Under the pieces are notes generated by a model, which was given only the letters and a program-made list of their open reading frames with translations, searched no databases and was not told where the DNA came from. A DNA stretch of 64,000 bases from Cupriavidus necator A5-1 (lineage in GTDB: Bacteria; Pseudomonadota; Gammaproteobacteria; Burkholderiales; Burkholderiaceae), in assembly GCF_000744095.1 (NCBI RefSeq), contig NZ_JQLI01000008.1, positions 1,674,001-1,738,000 on the forward strand. The letters run 5' to 3'. A program made the position numbers and the translations under genes. Below, in pieces: positions 25,405 to 35,351 of this stretch; the first letter of the stretch is position 1, and the number at the start of each line of letters is the position of its first letter.

Positions 25405-26762
25405 TCATTGACCTGCTGCACCGGGGATCCAGCAAGTTCCCGCCAGCGGCACCTGCGTCATCGCCGCGGCCTCCACCGTCAGCGCCGCCAGGTCTTCCGG
25501 CTCCAGGTTGTGCAGCTGCGACTTGCCGCACGCGCGTGCGATGACCTGCGCCTCCATCGTCATGACCGACAGGTAGTTGGCCAGGCGACCGGCCCGCCTG
25601 GACAGGATCGAGACGGGCGGCCAGCAGCGGGTCCTGCGTGGTGATGCCGGCCGGATCCCTGCCTTCGTGCCAGTCGTCATACGCGCCGGCCACGGTGCCA
25701 AGCGTTGCGTATTCTGCTGGTGGCGCGGATCGTTGTCGCCCAGTGCCACCAGTGCGGCGGTGCCGATCGCCACCGCGTCGGCGCCAAGCGCCAGCGCCTT
25801 GGCCATGTCCGCGCCGTTGCGGATCCCGCCCGAGACGATCAGCTGGACCTTGCGGTGCATGCCCAGGTCCTGCAGCGCCTTCACCGCCGGGCGGATCGCC
25901 GCCAGGATCGGGATGCCGACGTGTTCGATAAAGACCTCCTGCGTGGCCGCGGTGCCGCCCTGCATGCCGTCGAGCACGACCACGTCGGCGCCGGCCTTCA
26001 CCGCAAGTGCCACTTCGTAGTACGGCCGCGTCGCGCCGATCTTGACGTGGACCGGCTTCTCCCAGTCGGTAATCTCGCGCAGTTCCAGGATCTTGATCTC
26101 GAGATCGTCGGGCCCGGTCCAGTCGGGATGGCGGCAGGCCGAGCGCTGGTCGATGCCTTCCGGTAGGCAGCGCATCGCGGCCACGCGCGGGCTGATCTCC
26201 TGGCCGAGCAGCATGCCGCCGCCGCCCGGCTTGGCGCCCTGGCCGATCACGACCTCGATGGCGTCGGCCTTGCGCAGGTCATCGGGGTTCATGCCGTAGC
26301 GCGACGGCAGGTACTAGTACGCCAGCGTCTGCGACTGGCCGCGCTCCTCGGGCGTCATGCCGCCGTCGCCTGTCGTGGTGCTGGTGCCTGCGAGCGTGGC
26401 GCCTCGGCCCAGCGCTTCCTTGGCCTGCGCGGAGAGCGCGCCGAAGCTCATGCCGGCGACGGTGACGGGGGTCTTCAGGTGGATGGGTCTGCTGGCAAAG
26501 CGCGTGCCGAGCACGACGTCGGTGCCGCATTTCTCGCGATAGCCTTCCAGCGGGTAGCGGCTGATCGACGCGCCCAGGAACAGCAGGTCGTCGAAATGCG
26601 GCAGCTTACGCTTGGTGCCGCCGCCGCGGATATCGTAGATGCCGGTGGCCGCGGCGCGGGGCGGATCTCGGCCAGCGTGGCCGGATCGAAGGTCGCGGAG
26701 AAGCGCGGCGGGGTTTGCGTGGAGCCGGAGATCAGCGCGTGGGGATCGGACGGTGCATTCAT
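25405..26762 (-). pseudogene. Glutamate-synthase-like FMN-domain gene, inactivated
   Basis: Remnant of a GltB-domain-2-like gene (GlxD type; family normally about 440 aa). Recognisable pieces lie in different frames. The start is MNAPSDPHALISG, with a frame change near 26660 before the ATGIYDIRGGG-equivalent part. A TAG stop at 26314-26316 replaces a codon in the conserved Y-YLPSRYGMNPDDL region. Another frame change near 25730 comes before AGAYDDWHEGRDPAGITTQDP, and a further one near 25595 restores RLANYLSVMTMEAQVIARACGKS. At least three frameshifts and one nonsense codon make a functional product impossible. The ATG is one base after the truncated GXGXG gene, the normal order of such operons. 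Confidence 0.85.
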
Positions 26763-26763
26763 C

Positions 26764-27212
26764 TCAGTAAGCTCCTGCGTTGTCGACATGGAAGTGATAG
26801 AGCGTGCGGGCCGAGCCGTACAGCGTGAACGATGCGGGGGAGACGTCGTGATGGCCGGCCTTGCGCAACAGGTCGGCCAGGATGCCGAGCTCGGCCTCGC
26901 CCATCGGCTTGACCTCGCAGTCGGCGCCCAGGCTTTTCACCTTGCCGCGCACGAAGATGCGGGCTTCGTACAGCGAATCGCCCAGCGCCTCGCCGGCATC
27001 GCCCAGCACCACCAAGTTGCCCGCCTGCGCCATGAAGGCGGAAAAGCTGCCGACCGAGCCGCCCACCACGATATCGGCACCCTTGAGCGAGATCCCGCAG
27101 CGCAGCCCCGCATCGCCGTCGATCACCGGCAGCCCGCCTTGCGCGGTGGCGCCCGCGGCGTAGAAGGCGAAGCCCCTGACATGGACCCTGCCGCTCATCA
27201 TGTTCTCCGCCA
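26764..27212 (-). pseudogene. GXGXG-domain (glutamate synthase domain 3) gene, 5' end lost
   Basis: The C-terminal 150 residues of a GlxC-like protein: VAENMMSGRVHVRGFAFYAAG, GADIVVGGSVGSFSAFMAQAGNLVVLGDAGEALGDSLYEA, ending HFHVDNAGAY. Similarity stops at about 27212. Beyond it the DNA is a porin gene read on the other strand. The N-terminal third (about 75 residues) and the upstream amidotransferase-type partner are missing, so a deletion or inversion end point lies here. Confidence 0.8.
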
Positions 27213-27747
27213 CAGTGATCCGGCACGCCTGCGTCGGCGGCGCGCTGGCGATGCTGTCGGCAGCGGCCGACGCGTCGGTGACGCTGTACGGACGCCTCGA
27301 CACCGATGTCGAATACCCGAAGGGGCCGGACGGATCGACCACCCAGATGACTGACAATGCCTCGCGCTGGGGCATGCGCGGCAGCGAGGACCTGGGCGGC
27401 GACCTGCAGGCCGCGTTCGGCCTGGAGCAGGGCTTCGGCACGGACAACGGCGTGGCCACCAACCCACAGTTCCGCAATGCCATTGTCGGCCTGCGCGGCG
27501 GCTTCGGCGCGATCGCGCTGGGGAGGCTGGATTCCGCGACCATCGTCGGCTCGCCGATCTATTCGCAGGTCACGCAGAACGTGGACTTCGTCATCCACGA
27601 TGCCGGCGCGACTGCGATCGGCACCAAGGTGCTGAACGCGCGCAATCGCGTCTCCAATGCGGTCGGCTACATGACGCCGGACTTCGGCGGCTTCTCGGTG
27701 CGCGCGCGCGTGAACCTGGCCGGGCCGGACCCGGCCACGCCCAAAGT
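27213..27747 (+). pseudogene. Gram-negative porin, 5' fragment
   Basis: Encodes the last part of a signal peptide (GGALAMLSAAADA) and the first strands of a 16-stranded betaproteobacterial porin: SVTLYGRLDTDVEYPKG, SRWGMRGSEDLGGDLQAAFGLEQGF. An ATG at 27200 gives an accidental in-frame start, but it lies in GXGXG-derived DNA. Reading is cut at 27747 by the IS607-family element. It continues in the same codon phase at 29989 (PK + VKAEDDFRQYDIGLNY). The original promoter and true start are gone. Confidence 0.8.
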
Positions 27748-27935
27748 CAGTTCCGCTCTTCCAAATCTAAGCAAGCCTACGCATCGCTGATGGCGACGTC
27801 TTTGCAGATTTGGACGCGCGGTCACCAACCCGAGCGCGCGGTAACGCGCGCATTCGCTGCCGGTACTCCGGCAGGCGCATTGAATTCACATTGGCGCCCC
27901 CTCTCGGGACTCCCGTCCATCCTTGCGGATGGAAT
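27748..27935 (-). ncRNA. Probable omega-RNA region of the TnpB element
   Basis: In TnpB elements the guide-RNA scaffold overlaps the 3' end of tnpB and runs to the right end. Here three perfect hairpins lie in a row: CCATCC/GGATGG (27917-27932), CTGCCGG/CCGGCAG with loop TACT (27857-27874), and GCGCGCG/CGCGCGC with loop GTAA (27834-27851). The guide would then be the flanking porin sequence read leftward from 27747. RNA boundaries are not determined. Confidence 0.45.
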
Positions 27936-29308
27936 CGCCAATCACACCGCCCGATAATCTGAACGGGGCCCGAGCAGGGCAGATGGGAGCAGTCCACAGC
28001 GTCGCCGACTTGCGTCAGCAGCCGCCGCAGACCGTTTTGACAGGCATTCTCGTCGCGCAGGTGGCAGGTGCCGCAGCCCGGGCAATCCCACTCCCGAATT
28101 GCGGGCGCTATCCCGCCCTCGACAACGTGACCACACGCATGGCACGTTCGCGTGGTGCCGGTTTCATCCAGCACCAGCGCATGCTTTCTGGAGCGCGTCG
28201 CGACCCACGAGACAATGTCCTTGAATGCACCGTGCATCGTTCTGTTTCTTACCGCGCGGTTGTATTTGCGGCCCTTGCCGTGGTTGGTGTTCTCCGGCAC
28301 GTAGTTGCCGATCCCAATCACGTCGTAGTGCCTGCAGAGCTGGTTCGCCAGCGAATACATGAAGTGCTTTTTCTGTTCTCGCACTTTGGTTTGCATTCGC
28401 TCCACAGCGTCGTCCAAACGCTTCCAGCGGCGACTGGGACGCCAATGCGTCGACACCGTGCCATCGCCGTGGACGGTATCTACCCACAGCGACTTTGCTA
28501 TGCACCGGTCACGCAGACTCGTTAGCCGATCGAGAATGTGCTCCGACTCCTTCAACCTCTCAAGATTGGACAATTCGAAGGCGCGCCCCTCAGTATCCAG
28601 AGCGTAGCCAAAGTTCTTCAGGTTCGGATCGATGTAGACCACGCGCGTGCCGCGTTGCCTGGCCTTCTTCTGCCCCTTGAACGTGAACACAGCGAAATAG
28701 CGGTCGCGGCCCTCGCGGACGATCCGGCAAGTGCGAGCGCTCGCGATCTCCTTGGGTGTCTTCTCCATCTTCAGGCGCAGCGACAGCCGCTGTCCTTGCG
28801 CGTTCGCGCCGAACGATAGGTTGAGCCAACCGAACTGGGAAACATTCCAGCCTTTGCCTGGCTCGTCGTATTCCAGGCTCATCCAGTGCTTGGCCCATGC
28901 CTTGTACTTGACCCAGCCCACGTCTGGGCCGCAGCGCTGTCCATTCTTCGACTTTCGATGCGAGGCAATGGCCTTGGCCATGCGCAGCGCGACATTCTTC
29001 AGCGGTGAAGAAAACACGCAGCGCAAGAACGGATGACGCTCCTTGAGCGGCGGCACGAGGTTGCGAAGCCCGATCTCGGAATAGACCTCCGACAGGAGCT
29101 TCTTGGTTCGCGCCTCATCAAGATAGCCATAGCCGCCGACGATGGACAACTCCGCCATGCGCGTCTCGACTTCGTCCTTGAGTCGATTCCATAGCCAGTT
29201 GCAGATTTTGGATTGCCCGTCGAGCTTGCCCGCAGCATCAGCGTCCACCACCAGACGGACCTTCCTCGCGAACTGGATAGTGCTGGGATCAGCCCTCTTG
29301 AATGGCAT
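27767..29308 (-). CDS. tnpB: TnpB RNA-guided nuclease of IS607-family element
   Basis: 513 aa. RuvC-I aspartate is D227 in YIDPNLKNFGYALD, the zinc finger is C389/C392 and C409/C412, and RuvC-III is D419 in RDENACQN. At the RuvC-II site, where most TnpBs have Glu (IEDL), this protein has IGIGNYV (331-337) with Gly334. A glutamate is present instead at E382 in LDETGTTRTCHACG, directly before the zinc finger. That is the position of the relocated catalytic Glu described for one TnpB clade. Residues after about 430 match no TnpB domain and overlap the omega-RNA hairpins. It is probably an active nuclease that cuts the empty porin site next to its TAM. Confidence 0.88.
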   Translation of the reverse strand: MPFKRADPSTIQFARKVRLVVDADAAGKLDGQSKICNWLWNRLKDEVETRMAELSIVGGYGYLDEARTKKLLSEVYSEIGLRNLVPPLKERHPFLRCVFSSPLKNVALRMAKAIASHRKSKNGQRCGPDVGWVKYKAWAKHWMSLEYDEPGKGWNVSQFGWLNLSFGANAQGQRLSLRLKMEKTPKEIASARTCRIVREGRDRYFAVFTFKGQKKARQRGTRVVYIDPNLKNFGYALDTEGRAFELSNLERLKESEHILDRLTSLRDRCIAKSLWVDTVHGDGTVSTHWRPSRRWKRLDDAVERMQTKVREQKKHFMYSLANQLCRHYDVIGIGNYVPENTNHGKGRKYNRAVRNRTMHGAFKDIVSWVATRSRKHALVLDETGTTRTCHACGHVVEGGIAPAIREWDCPGCGTCHLRDENACQNGLRRLLTQVGDAVDCSHLPCSGPVQIIGRCDWRFHPQGWTGVPRGGANVNSMRLPEYRQRMRALPRARVGDRASKSAKTSPSAMRRLA

Positions 29309-29930
29309 CTGCAGCCTCTTTCAGGGCTTTCATGGCGTGACGATTCTTGTGGGAACGGCTGCCATAGAGGCGCGCCGAAAAGACGGTAATGATCTCAAGC
29401 ACGTCGCAGGCAAGATCCTCCTCATACGTCGAATCGCCTTTGGCATTGATGATGACGACTTCCGTTCCGAATTGCTCGCACAGAGCAAAAACGAGCTCTG
29501 CACCAAATCGCAAGAGCCGGTCCTTGTGTGTGATGACAAGCCGATCAACGCCTCCGGCACAGATACGTTTGAGCAGTTGCTTGAGGCCCTTCTTCTCATA
29601 GTTCATGCCGGAGCCGAGATCCCGGATGAGTTCGAAGGGCCATCCCTTCGCAGCGCAGAACGACTCCAGCACCTGGCACTGACGCTCCAGATCGGCCTTC
29701 TGGTCGTGGCTGGAAACGCGCGCATAGGCGAGCGTAGTACGCCCGCGCTCTGCTTCCTCGACCTTCTTGCCGGCCAACTCCATTAGAGCGGTCAAATTAT
29801 AGCGACGATGACCACCCGGAGTCCGATCGGCGGAGATCTTCCCGTCGAGCTCCCATCGGCGAAGCGTGCCAGGGTGGATGCCCAGCATCGCGCACGCCTC
29901 CTTCATCGTAACTTTAGCAAGTATGCTCAT
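29289..29930 (-). CDS. tnpA: IS607-family serine recombinase TnpA
   Basis: 213 aa. An N-terminal MerR-like helix-turn-helix (MKEACAMLGIHPGTLRRWELDGKI...TPGGHRRY, residues 9-45) precedes the serine resolvase catalytic core. The motif YARVSSHDQ puts the nucleophile at S73, with the DRLLRFG segment further on. This N-terminal DNA-binding order is specific to IS607. The tnpA end overlaps the tnpB start by 20 bases. It appears intact, with no stop or frameshift. Confidence 0.92.
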   Translation of the reverse strand: MSILAKVTMKEACAMLGIHPGTLRRWELDGKISADRTPGGHRRYNLTALMELAGKKVEEAERGRTTLAYARVSSHDQKADLERQCQVLESFCAAKGWPFELIRDLGSGMNYEKKGLKQLLKRICAGGVDRLVITHKDRLLRFGAELVFALCEQFGTEVVIINAKGDSTYEEDLACDVLEIITVFSARLYGSRSHKNRHAMKALKEAADAIQEG

Positions 29931-29988
29931 GGGTGATAATAATTACACACCTATAAGCAGTTTACAAGGGGCTGCTCACTTGCCCCCG

Positions 29989-30414
29989 GTGAAGGCGGAA
30001 GACGATTTCCGCCAGTACGACATCGGCCTGAACTATGCCGCGGGCAATTTTGCCGCGGGCCTGGGCTATTCGCGCGATGCCAAGACCGGTGGCCTGGTGG
30101 CTAACGACTTCCGCGACAAGGTGCAGGCCACGGCCTCCTACAACTTCACCGTGGTCAACGTCTATGGCATCTACGGACGCGACCGCTACGCCGGCACGGC
30201 CACGAGCAGGGCCGACGTGCCGTACTGGCTGGTCGGCTTCTCTGTGCCGTACGGCCCGCACAGCCTGACCGTCAACTACATGGAACGCGCGGTGCAGCGC
30301 GACCCGCAGGGCCGGCTCAAGAAGGTGCAGGCCGCCTACAGCCTGAGCAAGCGCACCACGCCTTACGTGTTCTTCGACCACGAGGACTCCAACTCGCATA
30401 AGCCGGGCGATATC
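29989..30414 (+). pseudogene. Gram-negative porin, 3' fragment (C-terminus lost)
   Basis: Continues the porin after the element: VKAEDDFRQYDIGLNYAAGNFAAGLGYSRD, then SYNFTVVNVYGIYGRDRYAG and KVQAAYSLSKRTTPYVFFDHEDSN. The typical C-terminal strand ending in Phe is missing. Porin-like sequence stops at about 30410 and the next residues (RRRCRPPW) are out-of-frame amidohydrolase DNA. A second rearrangement end point therefore lies near 30410-30415. Confidence 0.78.
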
Positions 30415-30914
30415 GTGCGGCGCCGCTGTCGCCCGCCATGGCCGAGCACTTGCTGAAGACCTACTACGATCCGTACCACGCCGCGCTCGCCGGCCTGCTG
30501 GCGACGCATCACGCGCGCTTTGGCGCGGTGTGGCACATCGACTGCCATTCGATGAAGTCGCGCGGCAATGCCATGAACATCGACAACGGCGCCGAGCGCC
30601 CGGACTTCGTCGTCAGCAACCGCGACAGTTCGACCTGCTCGGCGGCCTTCGTCGAACTGGTGGGGCAGTGCCTGCGCGGGTTCGGCTACCGGGTCGGCGT
30701 CAACTGGCCGTACAAGGGCGCGGAACTGATCACGGCGTATGCCGATCCGGCGCGCGGGCGGCACAGCCTGCAGATCGAGATCAACCGCGCCTTGTACCTG
30801 GACGAGGCGAGATTCACGCCGCATCACGGCTACGCGGGGCTGCGCAGCCACCTCGACCAGATGCTGGAAAGCTTGGCCGCGTATATCCGGGACGAACTGG
30901 CGCGGCCGCGATGA
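30415..30914 (+). pseudogene. N-formylglutamate amidohydrolase-like gene, C-terminal fragment
   Basis: From 30438 the frame encodes MAEHLLKTYYDPYHAALAGLLATHHARFGAVWHIDCHSMKS and later RPDFVVSNRDSSTCS, NWPYKGAELITAYADP and HSLQIEINRALYLDE. This is the C-terminal 60 percent of the HutG2/FGase family (normally about 270 aa). The N-terminus, with the first zinc ligands, is absent and replaced by porin DNA. The ATG at 30438 could start a 158-residue product, but a working hydrolase is unlikely. Confidence 0.75.
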
Positions 30915-30926
30915 CAGGGCGCGCGC

Positions 30927-32345
30927 TCAGATCACCTTGCCGGGATTCATCCTCCCGAGCGGGTCCAGCGCTTCCTTGATCGCGCGCATCATGCGCAGCT
31001 CGACCTCGCTCTTGTAGTGGCGGATCTCCTCGCGCTTGAGCTGGCCCAGGCCATGCTCGGCCGAGATCGAGCCGTTGTGCGAGCGCACGCTGTCGTGGAC
31101 GATGCGGTTGACCTGCTCCTGGTTGGCCAGGAAGGCGTCATGGTCGACGCCTTCCGGCGGCGACACGTTGTAGTGCAGGTTGCCGTCGCCGAGATGGCCG
31201 AAGGTCACCATGCGGGCGCCGGGGAAGGCGTTCTGCAGCAGCGCGTCGGTGGTCTCAATAAAGTCCGCCACGCGCGACACCGGCACGGCGATATCGTGCT
31301 TGATGTTCTTGCCGTCTTCCACCTGCGCCAGCGGGATATGCTCGCGCAGGTTCCAGAAGTCGCGCGACTGCTGCACCGATTCCGCGACCACGGTGTCTGC
31401 CACCACGCCCGCCTCGAACGCGGACGTCATCAGCGTTTCGAAGATGCCGCGCGCGTGGTCTTCGCTTTCGCTGTCGGACAGCTCCATCAGCACCAGCTGC
31501 GGGTGGATGTCGGCGAAGGGGTAGCGCAGTTGCGGGTAGTGCCGCGTCACCAGCGTCATGCTGAGCGCCGACATCAGTTCGAAGCCGGTCAGCATCGCAC
31601 CCGCGTGCGACTGCGCGATCGCCAGCAGCGCCAGCGCGGCGCGCGGGCTCTGCACCGCAGCCAGCGCGGTGACCGAGGCGCGCGGCAGCGGGAACAGCTT
31701 CATCACCGCCGCGGTAATGATGCCGAGCGTGCCTTCTGCGCCGATAAACAGGTCGCGCAGGTCGTAGCCGGTGTTGTCCTTGCGCAGGCCGCGCAGGCCG
31801 TGCCAGGTTTCGCCAGACGGTGTCACCACTTCCAGCCCCAGGCACAGCTCGCGGGTATTGCCGTAGCGCAGCACCGCGGTGCCGCCGGCGTTGGTCGACA
31901 GGTTGCCGCCGATGGTGCAGCTGCCTTCGGCCGCGAGGCTCAGCGGGAACAGCCGGCCATGCTCGCGTGCCACGTCCTGCAGGTGCTGCAGCACCACGCC
32001 GGCCTCCACGGTGATGGTGTTGTTGAGCGGGTCGACCTGGCGGATGCGGTTCAGCCGCTGCAGCGAGATCACCACCGAATCCTGCCCGGCCACCGGTGTG
32101 GCGCCGCCGCACAGGCCGGTATTGCCGCCTTGCGGCACCACCGCGATCTTGTGCGCATGGCAGGCATGGACGGCTTCCGCAACTTCCTCGGTGGTGCCAG
32201 GGCGCAGCACCGCCAGCGCCTCGCCGGTATAGCGCTTGCGCCAGTCGGTCAGGTAGGGCGCCTTGTCGGCGGCGTCGGTCAGGACGTGCTGGGAACCCAG
32301 TGCGGCGCGGCACAGGGCGAGGAAGGAGTCTTGGGTCGCGGTCAT
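30927..32345 (-). CDS. FAD-binding oxidase, GlcD/D-2-hydroxyacid dehydrogenase type
   Basis: 472 aa. A PCMH-type FAD-binding domain (about 40-220) has PQGGNTGLCGGATPV and EGSCTIGGNLSTNAGG. The C-terminal FAD-oxidase domain has GHLGDGNLHYNV and SAEHGLGQLKREEI near 430, which holds the substrate-site histidines. The family oxidises D-lactate, D-2-hydroxyglutarate or glycolate and passes electrons to quinone or ETF. The start was taken at MTATQDSF because upstream sequence is shadow of the next gene. It lies 17 bases downstream of the DUF2069 gene, the third gene of a minus-strand operon. Confidence 0.9.
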   Translation of the reverse strand: MTATQDSFLALCRAALGSQHVLTDAADKAPYLTDWRKRYTGEALAVLRPGTTEEVAEAVHACHAHKIAVVPQGGNTGLCGGATPVAGQDSVVISLQRLNRIRQVDPLNNTITVEAGVVLQHLQDVAREHGRLFPLSLAAEGSCTIGGNLSTNAGGTAVLRYGNTRELCLGLEVVTPSGETWHGLRGLRKDNTGYDLRDLFIGAEGTLGIITAAVMKLFPLPRASVTALAAVQSPRAALALLAIAQSHAGAMLTGFELMSALSMTLVTRHYPQLRYPFADIHPQLVLMELSDSESEDHARGIFETLMTSAFEAGVVADTVVAESVQQSRDFWNLREHIPLAQVEDGKNIKHDIAVPVSRVADFIETTDALLQNAFPGARMVTFGHLGDGNLHYNVSPPEGVDHDAFLANQEQVNRIVHDSVRSHNGSISAEHGLGQLKREEIRHYKSEVELRMMRAIKEALDPLGRMNPGKVI

Positions 32346-32362
32346 GGCTTCGGGTTCGGGTA

Positions 32363-33540
<1,178 letters not shown>

Positions 33541-33572
33541 TTACCGCTAGATCGACAAGGAGTTGCTGCCGC

Positions 33573-34922
33573 ATGATTGGACCCCGCGTTGCCCGCCTGC
33601 GCAGGGAATGGAACCTGCAGAAGGTGCGCGCCCTGGCGCGCTACGCACTGCGCCGTGCCGGCGAAGACCGGCTGCCGCAGGTGTCGGCGAGCCTGACGTT
33701 TACCACCGTGCTGGCCGTGGTGCCGGTGCTGACGGTGGCCTTTGCGCTGCTGGCCGCGTTCCCCGTTTTCCGCGATTTCCGCAACGCCATCGAGGCGTTC
33801 CTGTTCCAGAACCTGATCCCCGGCAACGTCAGCGAATCGATCCAGCGCTACATCGGCATGTTCGCCAAGAGCGCGCGCGGGCTGACCGCGATGGGCCTGG
33901 GCGGCCTGATGGTCACGTCGGTGCTGACCATGCTGACGGTGGAAGACGCGCTCAATGCGATCTGGCGCGTCAAGCAGCGCCGACCGCTGGCGCAGCGCGT
34001 GCTGGTGTTCTGGGCGGTGCTGACCTTCGGGCCGGTGCTGATCGGCGCGAGCCTGTCGATCAGCTCTTACCTGATCTCGATCTCGGCTGGCTATGTCGGC
34101 ACCATGCCGCTCGGCGTCGGGCTGCTGGTCAGTGCCACGCCGGTGGTGCTGTCGGCGCTGGCCTTCGCCTTCCTGTACACGGCGGTGCCCAACGCCTACG
34201 TGGAGTGGCGCGACGCCCTCGTCGCCGGCGTGGTGGCGGCGATCGCGTTCGAATTCGCCAAGCGCGGCTTCGGCTACTTCATCACGCATATCCCGGCCTA
34301 TACCGCGGTCTACGGCACCTTTGCGGCCCTGCCGATCTTCCTGCTGTGGATCTACCTGAGTTGGCTGGTGACGCTGCTGGGGGCCACCATCGCGGCCAAC
34401 CTGCCGGTGATCCGGCAAGGCTACTGGCGGCGCCGCACCTTTGCCGGTAGCGAGTTCTTTGACGCGCTGGGCGTGCTGCTGCTGCTCTACCGCGCCCGCG
34501 ACGAGGTGCCGCGCAGCGTGGGCGAGCTGGACCTGAGCCGCACGCTGCGGGTCGAGGCCGATTACCTGGCGGGCCTGCTGGGCAAGCTCAAGGCCATGCA
34601 CCTGATCGGGCGGCTGCAGCAGGAGCGCGGGCAGGCCCACTGGGCGCTGCTATGCGATCCCGCGCAGGTGACGCTGCGCATGCTGCACGACCGGCTGGTG
34701 CTGAACCTGCCGCGACTGCCGCGCACGGCACTGGCGCAGCACCTGCGCGGGGCCGACGGGCTCAAGTCGATCCTGGACAATCCGCAGCTCGACCAAACGC
34801 TGGAGGCTGTCTTTGGCCAGCCGCCGGCCGACGGACCAGGGCATGGTACTGAGGAGACCGGTGCCGCGGCGCAGCGGCGCACGCTGGAGGTGGTGCCGCC
34901 GGGGTGGCACGGTCAGGTCTGA
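33573..34922 (+). CDS. YihY family membrane protein (UPF0761)
   Basis: 449 aa. Six helices lie in residues 35-270, with the family features SASLTFTTVLAVVPVLTVAFALLAAFPVF and AYTAVYGTFAALPIFLLWIYLSWLVTLLGA. A cytoplasmic C-terminal extension of about 150 residues follows, partly winged-helix-like (LSRTLRVEADYLAGLLGKLKAM). The old name ribonuclease BN is wrong for this family. Its role is unknown. The ATG is chosen after AAGGAG. The longer upstream frame overlaps the WrbA promoter. Confidence 0.88.
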   Translation: MIGPRVARLRREWNLQKVRALARYALRRAGEDRLPQVSASLTFTTVLAVVPVLTVAFALLAAFPVFRDFRNAIEAFLFQNLIPGNVSESIQRYIGMFAKSARGLTAMGLGGLMVTSVLTMLTVEDALNAIWRVKQRRPLAQRVLVFWAVLTFGPVLIGASLSISSYLISISAGYVGTMPLGVGLLVSATPVVLSALAFAFLYTAVPNAYVEWRDALVAGVVAAIAFEFAKRGFGYFITHIPAYTAVYGTFAALPIFLLWIYLSWLVTLLGATIAANLPVIRQGYWRRRTFAGSEFFDALGVLLLLYRARDEVPRSVGELDLSRTLRVEADYLAGLLGKLKAMHLIGRLQQERGQAHWALLCDPAQVTLRMLHDRLVLNLPRLPRTALAQHLRGADGLKSILDNPQLDQTLEAVFGQPPADGPGHGTEETGAAAQRRTLEVVPPGWHGQV

Positions 34923-34945
34923 CGCCCGGCTGCCCGCGTGGCCCT

Positions 34946-35263
34946 TCAGAACGGGATTTTGCCGCGCCAGATATCGGCGTACATCATCCAGTCGCCCATC
35001 AGGCTGTAGACCGGATGCCGGAATGTGGCCGGCCGGTTTTTCTCGAAGCCGAAGTGCCCGACCCAGGCAAAGGCATAACCCGCCACCGCCGCCCCCAGCA
35101 GCCACCAGGCATTGCCGGTGACCACCAGCGCCACCAGGCACAGCAGCGCCACCGTCGAGCCGACGAAATGCAGCCGCCGGCAGGTGCGGTTCTGGTGCTC
35201 GCCCAGGTAGTAGGGATAGAAGGCCGCGAAGTTCTCGAACTCGCGCGCGCGGGCGTGGGTCAT
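34946..35263 (-). CDS. DUF962/Mpo1-like membrane protein
   Basis: 105 aa. The sequence FENFAAFYPYYLGEHQNRTCRRLHFVGS at the N-terminus and WVGHFGFEKNRPATFRHPVYSLMGDWMMY near residue 68 are typical of DUF962. Two hydrophobic helices lie between. The yeast homologue Mpo1 is an Fe-dependent dioxygenase in 2-hydroxy fatty acid alpha-oxidation. The conserved histidines are present here, so a similar role is possible. It is convergent with the YihY gene. Confidence 0.85.
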   Translation of the reverse strand: MTHARAREFENFAAFYPYYLGEHQNRTCRRLHFVGSTVALLCLVALVVTGNAWWLLGAAVAGYAFAWVGHFGFEKNRPATFRHPVYSLMGDWMMYADIWRGKIPF

Positions 35264-35351
35264 GGCTGTCTCCGGCGGGTCTTGTTTTGTGCAGTGTAGA
35301 CCTTCTGTGCCCGGGGGATGGCCGCTGGCGTGGCGAGCCATCCGGGCGGCA

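Larger units (their letters stand above)
27748..29988 (-). mobile_element. IS607-family insertion element (tnpA + tnpB) in the porin gene
   Basis: A 2.2-kb element carrying overlapping tnpA (serine recombinase) and tnpB. The ends are inferred by rejoining the porin reading frame: AAA at 27743-27745 then GT on the left, and GTG from 29989 on the right. The GT is ambiguous, so the ends are good to about two bases. There is no terminal inverted repeat and no target duplication, as expected for IS607. Because the element is bounded exactly by a restorable porin frame, it inserted after the porin existed and has not since been rearranged. Confidence 0.85.

Noticed and set aside
27200-27789. 196-residue porin-like open frame as a functional gene
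   Set aside because: The ATG lies in DNA derived from the GXGXG gene and the 3' end in the insertion element; only the N-terminal quarter to third of a porin is encoded.
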